The notes below the pieces were generated by a model, which saw nothing but the letters and a program-made list of their open reading frames with translations, was not told where the DNA came from and ran no database searches. From UBA7672 sp035548775 (GTDB lineage: Bacteria; Pseudomonadota; Alphaproteobacteria; Caulobacterales; Hyphomonadaceae), in assembly GCA_035548775.1 (NCBI GenBank), contig DASZSI010000044.1, positions 1-14,877 of the forward strand: a DNA stretch of 14,877 nucleotides. Direction: 5' to 3'. The first letter of the stretch is position 1, and each line of letters opens with the position of its first letter. This document shows, one piece after another, positions 1 through 6,524 of the stretch. The position numbers and the translations under genes are program-made.

Positions 1-38
1 TCGCCCAGCGCCGTCTGGCTCCCCGTAGTGGAGTAGGA

Positions 39-437
39 ATGACGACAGCCATCAGCCGCATCCGCGCGATCGACTACACGGTTATCTATGTCCGCGACAT
101 GGCGGCGATGCGCCGGTTCTATTCCGAGGTGATGCACTTCCCGCTGGAGCGCACGCTCGGCGAAGATTGGATCGAATATCGCGCCGGATCGAACATCCTC
201 GCCCTCGCCCACCCGCGCATTTCGGCGGCAGCGAAGGATACGCCAGTTGCAAAAGGCGCAGCGGCGCTTCAGCTCGCCTTCCGCGTCGCGCCGAAGGATG
301 TCGACCTGTGCGCGGCTGAACTCGAGAAGGCAGGCGTCGCCATCGTCGCGCCCCCGACGGACCAGCCCTGGGGCCACCGCACGCTGTTCTTCCGCGACCC
401 GGACGGCAACGTGCTGGAGATCTACGCGGATATCTGA
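39..437 (+). CDS. VOC-family (glyoxalase/bleomycin-resistance fold) protein
   Basis: This 132-residue protein has the size and pattern of a single vicinal-oxygen-chelate domain made of two beta-alpha-beta-beta-beta repeats. Visible hallmarks are the first strand and helix with VIYVRDM and RRFYSEV (residues 15-31), and the C-terminal FFRDPDGNVLEIY (117-129), where E127 is the usual metal-ligand position. The His common in the first strand of metal-dependent members is not obvious (IDYTVIYV instead), and Q78 stands in the second-repeat ligand position, so a metal site may be altered or absent. The substrate cannot be told from sequence; VOC proteins include lyases, dioxygenases and drug-binding proteins. 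GGAG lies 6 bases before the ATG. The gene is convergent with the GtrA gene, with only 5 bp between their stops. The family call is firm; the function is open. Confidence 0.88.
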   Translation: MTTAISRIRAIDYTVIYVRDMAAMRRFYSEVMHFPLERTLGEDWIEYRAGSNILALAHPRISAAAKDTPVAKGAAALQLAFRVAPKDVDLCAAELEKAGVAIVAPPTDQPWGHRTLFFRDPDGNVLEIYADI

Positions 438-442
438 AGCCG

Positions 443-868
443 CTAGTGCGCCTCGGTGTTGGTGAACACCCAGAAGCGGTTGAGCAGGTAGTTCACCGCC
501 ACCGACGCCGCCGCGCCTGCCCCGATATAGAGCGAGACCAGCAGCACCTGCTCGCCGGGTTCATACAGCCGCTCAAGACCGGCGATCACGCCAATGCGGA
601 TAACAAACGCGACGGCGTTCGCCGCCAGGTTGCGCACCAGGCGACCGGCGTCAGCCCGCGATCCCTTGCGTGCGAAGCTCCAGTATTCGTGGACGAAGTA
701 AAAGATCAGGGCCGTCAGCAGATAGGCGACCGCCGCGGCAGGCGTCACCGACCAGTGCAGCCAGCTCATCAGGCCGAGCGCCAGCGCGACGTCGACTAAA
801 AAGGCAACGGCCGAAACCGCCAGAAAGCGCATACGGATTCGCCCTGCGGTTCCGCTCTTGTCGTCCAT
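443..868 (-). CDS. GtrA-family four-helix membrane protein
   Basis: This 141-residue inner-membrane protein has four predicted transmembrane helices, at about residues 13-36, 40-62, 80-101 and 108-131. It carries the family's paired aromatic signatures, YFVHEYWSF after helix 2 and NYLLNRFWVF at the C-terminus. GtrA proteins are thought to move or help move undecaprenyl-phosphate-linked sugars across the membrane for surface polysaccharide glycosylation; that role is family knowledge, not shown here. The frame stays open 23 codons upstream, but I chose the Met at 868 because the extra N-terminus (with VRLCHSYVLSVGGRRG) does not look like GtrA and would run into the probable promoter region. 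No glycosyltransferase gene is adjacent. It faces argB divergently across 171 bp. Confidence 0.88.
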   Translation of the reverse strand: MDDKSGTAGRIRMRFLAVSAVAFLVDVALALGLMSWLHWSVTPAAAVAYLLTALIFYFVHEYWSFARKGSRADAGRLVRNLAANAVAFVIRIGVIAGLERLYEPGEQVLLVSLYIGAGAAASVAVNYLLNRFWVFTNTEAH

Positions 869-892
869 GCCCCGGCGACCCCCGACTGACAA

Positions 893-920
893 GACATAGG
901 AATGACACAGGCGCACACAA
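893..920 (-). promoter_or_regulatory. possible sigma70-type promoter for the GtrA gene
   Basis: Read on the minus strand there is TTGTGT, a 16-base spacer and TATGTC, ending 25 bases before the GtrA start. This fits a weak housekeeping promoter in an otherwise GC-rich divergent intergenic region. It was found by eye only. No matching promoter of similar quality was seen for argB, although TTGAAG at 944-949 followed 17 bases later by TGCCAT is a poor candidate. Confidence 0.25.
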
Positions 921-1039
921 CTGGCGTTTTTCCCCATCCCCTGTTGAAGTATGACAACACCGGGCGTGCCATTTCCGCACGTTCGAGGGGAAATCCGGGC
1001 CCTTCATCCCGTGGGCAAAACCCTGTAGACCCCCCGGCC

Positions 1040-1963
1040 ATGAACACCGAGATCGCCGCCATGAACGCCCTGCAGGCCAGCGACGCCTTCTCCACGGCGC
1101 GGACGCTCTCGGAGGCGCTGCCCTATATCCAACGCTACGACAACAAGACGATTGTCATCAAATACGGCGGCCACGCCATGGAGAACGAGGACCTTGCACG
1201 CCTCTTCGCCAAGGATGTGGTTCTTCTCAAACTGCTCGGTATCAATCCGGTGGTCGTGCACGGCGGCGGGCCCCAGATCGGGCGGATGCTCGACAAGCTC
1301 GGCATCGTTTCGACGTTCGAGGACGGGCTTCGGGTTACCGACGCGGCTTCCATGGAAATCGTGGAAATGGTCCTCGCCGGCGCCATCAATAAATCCATCG
1401 TCCGGGCGATCAACGCGGCGGGCGGAAAGGCGGTGGGCCTGTCCGGCGCCGACGCCAACCTCATTACGGCGGTCAAGGCGACCAAGACCAAGCGCGACCC
1501 TGATTCGAACATAGAGCGGGTGGTCGATCTCGGCTTCGTCGGGGAACCTGACAGGATCGACCCCTCCGTCCTGCGCGCCCTTGCCGCACAGGCGGAGGAT
1601 GATTTCATCCCCGTGGTCGCGCCCGTGGGCGTCGGGGCCGACGGCAAAAGCTTCAACATCAACGCCGATACGGCCGCCGGCGCGGTTGCAGGCGCATTAA
1701 AGGCCAGCCGGGTGCTGTTCCTGACCGATGTGGTCGGCGTGCTCGACAAGGCCGGCAATCTCATCAAGCAGCTCACCGTTGCCGAGGCGAAAGGACTCAT
1801 TGCCGACGGCACGGCCAAGGGCGGTATGATTCCCAAGCTTGAAACCGCCATGCAGGCGGTGGAAAAGGGCGTCGAAGCCGCCGTCATCCTTGACGGCCGC
1901 AAGCCGCACGCCCTGCTGATGGAGCTGTTCACCGAACATGGCGCGGGAACGCTGGTCCGTTAG
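1040..1963 (+). CDS. argB: acetylglutamate kinase (ArgB)
   Basis: ArgB phosphorylates N-acetyl-L-glutamate with ATP, the second step of arginine synthesis, in the cytosol. Amino-acid-kinase motifs are clear: IVIKYGGHAM (residues 38-47, with K41), VVVHGGGPQIGRML (71-84), GLRVT with R98, the substrate-binding stretch FNINADTAAGAVAGAL (205-220) and the nucleotide-side KGGMIPKLE (261-268). The protein is 307 residues from the ATG at 1040 (300 if the ATG at 1061 is used; neither has a strong ribosome binding site). About 37 residues precede the first strand, longer than in the E. coli enzyme. In this family an N-terminal helix of this kind marks the hexameric, arginine-inhibited type, so feedback inhibition is likely but inferred. 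The frame is open back to 902, but that extension is unlike ArgB. The gene directly precedes the DUF1036 gene and is probably co-transcribed with it. Confidence 0.97.
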   Translation: MNTEIAAMNALQASDAFSTARTLSEALPYIQRYDNKTIVIKYGGHAMENEDLARLFAKDVVLLKLLGINPVVVHGGGPQIGRMLDKLGIVSTFEDGLRVTDAASMEIVEMVLAGAINKSIVRAINAAGGKAVGLSGADANLITAVKATKTKRDPDSNIERVVDLGFVGEPDRIDPSVLRALAAQAEDDFIPVVAPVGVGADGKSFNINADTAAGAVAGALKASRVLFLTDVVGVLDKAGNLIKQLTVAEAKGLIADGTAKGGMIPKLETAMQAVEKGVEAAVILDGRKPHALLMELFTEHGAGTLVR

Positions 1964-1967
1964 GGGT

Positions 1968-3014
1968 ATGTGGACGCGGCCAGTCTGGGCGCTGGCGGCG
2001 ATCGCCGCCGTCCTGCTCGGCCTCGCCGTTCCCTCGTCCGCCCAGGGCGGCAGCGACGGCTGGAAACTGTGCAACCGCACCAGCTTCATCCTCGAAGCCG
2101 CGACCGGCCGGCCCGAAGGCCAGTCCGTCATCGTCCAGGGCTGGACCCGTATCCGCCCCGGCGAATGCCGCGTGGCGCTTGAGGCGCCGCTGAAGCCGGG
2201 CGTCTATTTCGTCTTTGCGCGTTCCTCCAAGGCGCACCGCGGCGGCCAGCGGATATGGAACGGCGAAATCCAGCTCTGCGTCGACCCCAACGGCTCCTTC
2301 TCTGTCGAAAGCCCATCCTCCTGCGCGGCCATGGGCCTGGAACAGCGTGGCTTCAAGGCGGTGCGCATCGATAAGCGCAACGGCGGCTCGATGACGTTCC
2401 ACGAAAGCGACGACTACAACCTTGCTGGCCAGTCGCCCGAGAACGCCGGCATCCAGCGCCTGCTGGATGACGCCGGCATCGAGTCGGACCTGGTCGACGG
2501 CGTGCTCGGCCGCGAGGCCAAGACCGCGATCGCCGGCTTCCTCGCCGAGCGCAAGCTGCCGGCCAACACCTCCACCGCCGACCTGATCGACATACTGGAG
2601 GACGTTGCCCGCAACCGCGCGCTCGAGGTCGGCTTGATGCTGTGCAACCGCACCGACAAGAAGATCACCGCCGCGATCGCGCGCAAGAAACCAGACGGCT
2701 GGGAATCGCGCGGCTGGTGGGTGATGGAGGCAGGCGCCTGCGTCCGCACCGTTGATGAAAGCCTGATCGGCGTGCCGCACTATGTCTACGCCGAGATGGA
2801 AACACCGCAGGGCGAACGCTATCTCGCCGGCGCTGACACGCCGTTCTGCACGGCCACTCGTTCTCGCTTCGCCATCCTGGGTCCTGAGAACTGCGACAAG
2901 CGGCGCTGGCAGCAATCGACATTCGTTGAAACCGCAGCGCCGGAAGACGGCAAGCTGGTCTACGAATTCTTCGACCGCGCCTTCGGCCCGCCGCAGCGGC
3001 CGAAACAGCCGTGA
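1968..3014 (+). CDS. secreted protein with two DUF1036 domains around a peptidoglycan-binding-like segment
   Basis: This 348-residue protein begins with a signal peptide (hydrophobic residues 7-21, cleavage likely after SSAQ or nearby). It then has a DUF1036-like domain (about 31-137), a segment resembling a peptidoglycan_binding_1 helix bundle (IQRLLDDAGIESDLVDGVLG, 162-181, plus following helices to about 213), and a second DUF1036-like domain (about 222-323). Both domains hold CNRT (C35, C226), a GW...G-x-C stretch and four cysteines with almost identical spacing: 35/67/104/119 and 226/258/294/309. Two disulphides per domain in the periplasm are likely. DUF1036 has no established biochemical role. 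The ATG at 1968 lies 4 bases after the argB stop and gives a clean signal peptide; an in-frame ATG at 1938 would overlap argB and add ten residues. Its stop overlaps the next start as GTGA, so translation is probably coupled. Confidence 0.85.
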   Translation: MWTRPVWALAAIAAVLLGLAVPSSAQGGSDGWKLCNRTSFILEAATGRPEGQSVIVQGWTRIRPGECRVALEAPLKPGVYFVFARSSKAHRGGQRIWNGEIQLCVDPNGSFSVESPSSCAAMGLEQRGFKAVRIDKRNGGSMTFHESDDYNLAGQSPENAGIQRLLDDAGIESDLVDGVLGREAKTAIAGFLAERKLPANTSTADLIDILEDVARNRALEVGLMLCNRTDKKITAAIARKKPDGWESRGWWVMEAGACVRTVDESLIGVPHYVYAEMETPQGERYLAGADTPFCTATRSRFAILGPENCDKRRWQQSTFVETAAPEDGKLVYEFFDRAFGPPQRPKQP

Positions 3015-3736
3015 GCCCGAAATCACCCGACTTCTCCCACGTCGATCATTGGGTGTTCGATCTCGACAATACCCTCTATCCGTCGGCGTGCGATCTCTTC
3101 GCCCAGATCGATGTGAAGATGACGGATTTCGTCTCGCGCACACTGTCCCTGCCGCCCATCGAGGCCAAGGCGCTACAGAAGCGCTACTACGCCGAACACG
3201 GCACGACGCTCTCAGGCCTCATGAAGGTCAACGGCGTGCACCCCTCAGCCTTCCTCGACTATGTCCACGACATCGACCTTTCACCGCTCGATGGGGTGAC
3301 CAATCTTGCGCCCGCCCTCTCGGCCCTGCCCGGCAAGCGCTACGTGTTCACCAACGGCTCGATGCGCCACGCTGAGAACGTGACCCGGCGACTGAAGATC
3401 GACCATCTCTTCGACGGCATGTTCGACATCACCGCCGCAAACTACAGCCCCAAGCCCGCGCTCGAGGCTTTCGACCGCTTCTTCCAGCAAACCGGCGCCG
3501 ACCCGAAGCGCTCCGCCATGTTCGAGGACCTCGCCCGCAACCTGGTTCCCGCACACCAGCGCGGCATGACGACCGTTCTGGTCCGCTCCGGCAAGGACTG
3601 GGGCCCGGTCCCCGGCGAGCACATCGCCGACCATGGGGGCCAGCCCGACCACGTCCACCACGTTGCCGACGATCTCGGCGAGTTTCTGGGAAGCCTCAGG
3701 TTCAATCCGGTTGGCGGCGGAACCCGGACAAGGTAA
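3011..3736 (+). CDS. HAD-superfamily pyrimidine 5'-nucleotidase
   Basis: This cytosolic hydrolase belongs to HAD subfamily IA, of the pyrimidine 5'-nucleotidase (SDT1/PPase) type, expected to dephosphorylate nucleoside monophosphates such as UMP/CMP or a similar small phosphate. All four HAD motifs are present: FDLDNTLYP with D17 and D19 (motif I), VFTNGS with T114 (motif II), K148 in YSPKPA (motif III) and E172-D173 in MFEDLARNL (motif IV). The protein has 241 residues; the last 12 (from RFNPVGGG) run beyond the expected domain and end just before the palindromic element. It starts at GTG, overlapping the previous stop by 4 bases, which supports translational coupling. In alphaproteobacteria this family commonly sits beside dapD, as here (family knowledge). 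The exact substrate is not proven. Confidence 0.92.
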   Translation: MSPKSPDFSHVDHWVFDLDNTLYPSACDLFAQIDVKMTDFVSRTLSLPPIEAKALQKRYYAEHGTTLSGLMKVNGVHPSAFLDYVHDIDLSPLDGVTNLAPALSALPGKRYVFTNGSMRHAENVTRRLKIDHLFDGMFDITAANYSPKPALEAFDRFFQQTGADPKRSAMFEDLARNLVPAHQRGMTTVLVRSGKDWGPVPGEHIADHGGQPDHVHHVADDLGEFLGSLRFNPVGGGTRTR

Positions 3737-3751
3737 TTGCACCCAACCTGA

Positions 3752-3877
3752 CCCCGCTCGTCCCGGCGAAAGCCGGGATCCAGGGATCACGCCGAGGCTT
3801 GTCCCAGCTTGAAGCTGCAGGCTTGTACTCGACGCTCGATCTGCCCTGGGTCCCGGCTTTCGCCGGGATGAGCGGTG
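3752..3877. repeat. REP/MITE-like palindromic element between the HAD gene and dapD
   Basis: A unit of about 126 bp has imperfect terminal inverted repeats of roughly 33 bp (3752-3784 against 3845-3877) with only a few mismatches. Each arm is itself a hairpin: CCCGGC-GAAA-GCCGGG at 3762-3777 and CCCGGC-TTTC-GCCGGG at 3852-3867. In RNA the left arm gives a 6-bp GC stem with a GNRA tetraloop. A smaller dyad, CAGCTT/GAAGCTG, lies in the middle (3805-3817). Cores of this kind (ATCCCGGC-TTTC-GCCGGGAT) recur between genes in many proteobacterial genomes. No transposase is present, so a mobilised or non-autonomous element is inferred. Lying between two genes of an apparent operon, it may terminate, attenuate or protect the transcript upstream of dapD. 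Confidence 0.75.
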
Positions 3878-3905
3878 AGAAAATCGCAACGACCGGGAGA
3901 CACGC

Positions 3906-4772
3906 GTGTCGAATACAGACCTTGCCGCCACCATCGACGCTGCGTGGGAAGACCGCGCCTCGCTCAACGCCCAGACCAAGGGCAAGGTGCGCGACGCGGT
4001 GGAAGCCGCCCTCTCCGCGCTCGACTCGGGCGCTCAGCGCGTCGCCCAGCGGGACGACGCCGGCAGGTGGACGGTCAACCAGTGGCTCAAGAAGGCCGTG
4101 CTCCTGTCCTTCCGCCTCAACCCCAACCGGATCATGGGCCAGGGCCCGATGGGCGCCGGCGGCAAGATGGAGCCGGGCCCCTACTGGGACAAAGTCCCGA
4201 CCAAGTTCGATGGCTGGGGCGACAAGCAATTCTCCGAAGCCGGGTTCCGCGCGGTGCCGGGCGCCGTCGTGCGCCGCGGCGCCTATGTGGCGAAAGACGC
4301 CGTGCTGATGCCGAGCTTCACCAACATCGGCGCCTATGTGGGTGAAGGCACGATGGTCGACACCTGGACCACGGTCGGATCCTGCGCCCAGATCGGCAAG
4401 CACTGCCACCTTTCCGGCGGCGTCGGCATCGGCGGCGTGCTGGAGCCGCTGCAGGCGAACCCGGTCATCATCGAGGACAATTGCTTCATCGGCGCCCGCT
4501 CGGAAGTGGCCGAAGGCGTCATCGTGCGCGAAGGCTCCGTGCTCGGCATGGGCGTCTACCTCGGCCAGTCGACCCCGATCATCAACCGCGAAACCGGCGA
4601 GACGCTTTATGGCGAGGTCCCGCCCTACTCCGTCATCGTCTCGGGCGGCCGCCCCGGCAAAGCCATCCCCGGCCGGAACGAGGCCTACACCATGTACGCC
4701 GCCATCCTGGTGAAACAGGTCGACGCGCAGACCCGCTCCAAGACCAGCGTGAACGAACTTCTGAGGGCCTAG
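3906..4772 (+). CDS. dapD: 2,3,4,5-tetrahydropyridine-2,6-dicarboxylate N-succinyltransferase (DapD)
   Basis: DapD transfers succinyl from succinyl-CoA to tetrahydrodipicolinate in the succinylase branch of diaminopimelate/lysine synthesis, supplying lysine and the peptidoglycan cross-link residue. The 288 residues match the family length. They comprise an N-terminal helical domain (1-100, with RWTVNQWLKKAVLLSFRL at 54-71), a left-handed beta-helix of hexapeptide turns (about 118-225; for example VLMPSFTNIGAYVGEGTMVD and GGVGIGGVLEPLQ) and a C-terminal part with YSVIVSGGRPGK (241-252). The start is GTG at 3906, with GGGAGA at 3895-3900 as ribosome binding site. Its TAG stop shares its final G with the GTG start of the DUF3052 gene. 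The palindromic element just upstream probably affects its expression. Confidence 0.97.
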   Translation: MSNTDLAATIDAAWEDRASLNAQTKGKVRDAVEAALSALDSGAQRVAQRDDAGRWTVNQWLKKAVLLSFRLNPNRIMGQGPMGAGGKMEPGPYWDKVPTKFDGWGDKQFSEAGFRAVPGAVVRRGAYVAKDAVLMPSFTNIGAYVGEGTMVDTWTTVGSCAQIGKHCHLSGGVGIGGVLEPLQANPVIIEDNCFIGARSEVAEGVIVREGSVLGMGVYLGQSTPIINRETGETLYGEVPPYSVIVSGGRPGKAIPGRNEAYTMYAAILVKQVDAQTRSKTSVNELLRA

Positions 4773-5191
4773 TGGCTAAGACGCCTTCTTCCGCGGCCGG
4801 CTATTCAGGCAAAAGCCTGATTGAAAAGCTGGGCTGGAAGGCAGGCTCGAAAGCCATCGTCATCGCCCCGCCTGTCGACTATGCCGACCTGACCGATGAC
4901 GCGGACATCGCGCCGAAGAAGACGGCGCCGGGCAAGGGCAGCTACGACTTCATCCACCTCTTCGTGACGGGCGCCGCCGGCCTCGCCCGCGACCTGCCCA
5001 AGCTCGAACTGCGCCTTGCGACAGGCGGCATGATCTGGGTCTCCTGGCCCAAGAAGACCTCGCCCCTGTTCAAAGACCTCACCGAGGATGGGGTGCGCAA
5101 GATCTGCCTGCCACTCGGCCTGGTGGACGTGAAAGTCTGCGCCGTCGACAATGACTGGTCCGGCCTCAAACTCTACCGTCGCAAGAAATAG
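4772..5191 (+). CDS. DUF3052-family protein
   Basis: This 139-residue cytosolic protein has no signal peptide or membrane segment. Its pattern fits DUF3052: a start of GYSGKSLIEKLGWKAGSKAIVIAPP (residues 10-34, unbroken), a central IHLFVTGAAGLARDLPKL and GMIWVSWPKKTS (90-101), and a C-terminal VDVKVCAVDNDWSGLKLYRRKK. The family is uncharacterised; the alternating strands and GMIWVSWPK resemble a small alpha/beta domain, but no catalytic residues are obvious. I chose the GTG at 4772 because GAGG lies 5 bases upstream, the family start follows soon after, and the GTG shares a base with the dapD stop. The frame is open far upstream inside dapD, but that part is a shadow. Co-translation with dapD is likely; a role in lysine synthesis is not shown. 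Confidence 0.85.
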   Translation: MAKTPSSAAGYSGKSLIEKLGWKAGSKAIVIAPPVDYADLTDDADIAPKKTAPGKGSYDFIHLFVTGAAGLARDLPKLELRLATGGMIWVSWPKKTSPLFKDLTEDGVRKICLPLGLVDVKVCAVDNDWSGLKLYRRKK

Positions 5192-5250
5192 CGCGCCTTC
5201 TCGCGGCGGAAGCTGCAAGCAACCTTGGCGTCATCCTTGACCTCGCCTTC

Positions 5251-5288
5251 CCGCCGCCGTCTGATGGCGGCGGACGCAGGATGCGTCC
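5251..5288. repeat. two abutting perfect hairpins upstream of the patatin gene
   Basis: The first dyad is CCGCCGCC (5251-5258), a 7-base loop and GGCGGCGG (5266-5273). The second is GGACGCA (5272-5278), GGA and TGCGTCC (5282-5288). The two stems share two bases, so both cannot form completely at once. There is no T-run after either on the plus strand, so a classical intrinsic terminator is not indicated. They may be a repetitive intergenic element or a 5'-UTR structure for the patatin gene, whose start is 19 bases downstream. Confidence 0.5.
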
Positions 5289-5306
5289 GGGGACGTGGGG
5301 ACGTGC

Positions 5307-6515
5307 ATGCCAGAACCGATCTGGCCAAACGAGGATCTGCGGCGCCACCTGTCCGCGCCGGGGCCCAAGCGCATCCTCGCGCTCGATGGCGGCGGCGTGC
5401 GCGGCATCCTCACTGTCGGCATCCTGCAGCGCGTCGAGGACGTGCTTGCCGAACAGACCGGGCGGCCCGGCTTCCGCCTGTGCGACTATTTCGATCTCAT
5501 CGCCGGCACATCCACCGGCTCGATCATCGCCACGCTGCTCGCGCTCGGCAAACGCGTCGCCGAGATCCGCACCTTCTACGAAGACATGGCGCCGAAAGTG
5601 TTCGCCCGCTCCCAGGCCGTCGGCGCGCGCGTGCCGAAGTTCGACGCCTCCTCCCTGGAAACCCTGCTCAAGCAGAACCTGGGCGAACTCACGGTGGGCG
5701 CGCGCGAACTCAAGACCGGCCTGCTCATCTGCGCCAAGCGTATGGACACCGGCAGCCAGTGGGCGATCTGCAACGACCCGCGCGCAAAATACTACGCGCC
5801 GCCCGATCCCAAGACGCTGCCCAACCGTGACTATCTTCTGCGCACCATGATCCGCGCCAGCACCGCGGCGCCGTTCTATTTCGATCCCGTCCAGATCACG
5901 ATCTCGGACCACCCCGACTTCCCCAAGGAAGTCGGCATGTTCGTCGATGGCGGCGTCGGCGGCGACAACAACCCCAGCCTGCAGGCGTTCAAGACCGCAA
6001 CCCTGCCCGGCTACAACCTCAACTGGCCGGTCGGCGCCGATAACATCCTCCTCCTCTCGATCGGCACGGGCTGGCGCAAGCCGCTGATCGACATCGACCG
6101 CTATCGCCGCATGTGGAACTGGGAGAAGTCGAAGGAAGCGCTCGCCGGCATGATCCAGGAAACCGCGCAGCAGAACATCGTAACCCTTCAGGCGCTCTCC
6201 GCCCCGCGCAAGCCGAAATACATCAACAGCGAGATCGGCGCGATGGAGGCGATGCGCTGGGTGAAGGACCCGCTGCTGACCTTCCAGCGCTGCGACGCCA
6301 GCATGGAGGACAAGGACGTCCTTGAAGCGCTTGGCCTCCAGGGCAACAAGGCGCGCGGGGTGAAGCGCATCACCAACGGCATGCTTCAGATGGACAACGC
6401 CTCGAAGAACAACATGCGCTATCTCTACGCGCTTGGCGTCGCCGCCGGCATGCCGGACAAGGATGGACGCACCGGCATCGACGACAGCGACTTTCCGGCC
6501 GCGTTCAGGATTTGA
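5307..6515 (+). CDS. patatin-like phospholipase
   Basis: This is a 402-residue predicted lipid acyl hydrolase with the complete patatin catalytic set: the oxyanion-hole motif DGGGVRG (residues 27-33), the nucleophile elbow GTSTG with S69 (67-71) and the catalytic Asp in FVDGGVGGDNNP (D214). Its likely activity is phospholipase A/acyl-ester hydrolysis using a Ser-Asp dyad. It has no signal peptide and no beta-barrel translocation domain, so it is probably cytosolic or peripherally membrane-bound. The C-terminal 170 residues (from about 235) carry no motif I recognise. I chose ATG 5307 because GTGGGG sits 6 bases upstream; GTG at 5295 is in frame and would add four residues. Patatins can be toxins or CBASS effectors, but no nucleotidyltransferase or other defence gene is nearby. 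It is convergent with the next gene, 9 bp apart. Confidence 0.92.
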   Translation: MPEPIWPNEDLRRHLSAPGPKRILALDGGGVRGILTVGILQRVEDVLAEQTGRPGFRLCDYFDLIAGTSTGSIIATLLALGKRVAEIRTFYEDMAPKVFARSQAVGARVPKFDASSLETLLKQNLGELTVGARELKTGLLICAKRMDTGSQWAICNDPRAKYYAPPDPKTLPNRDYLLRTMIRASTAAPFYFDPVQITISDHPDFPKEVGMFVDGGVGGDNNPSLQAFKTATLPGYNLNWPVGADNILLLSIGTGWRKPLIDIDRYRRMWNWEKSKEALAGMIQETAQQNIVTLQALSAPRKPKYINSEIGAMEAMRWVKDPLLTFQRCDASMEDKDVLEALGLQGNKARGVKRITNGMLQMDNASKNNMRYLYALGVAAGMPDKDGRTGIDDSDFPAAFRI

Positions 6516-6524
6516 CGGTCGGGC

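Noticed and set aside
1135..1932. Minus-strand frame of 265 codons opposite argB
   Set aside because: A shadow of a textbook ArgB coding sequence.
1929..3143. Minus-strand open frame of about 404 codons opposite the DUF1036 gene
   Set aside because: The plus strand has a signal peptide and duplicated cysteine pattern; the antisense product is Arg/Ala/Val-rich with no recognisable domain.
3762..3867. Palindromic element as a classical Rho-independent terminator
   Set aside because: Strong stems but no following T-run on either strand; termination is possible but not of the standard type.
5307..6515. Patatin gene as a CBASS (CapV-type) or other anti-phage effector
   Set aside because: No CD-NTase, Cap2/Cap3 or other defence gene adjoins it; the neighbours are housekeeping or unknown secreted genes.
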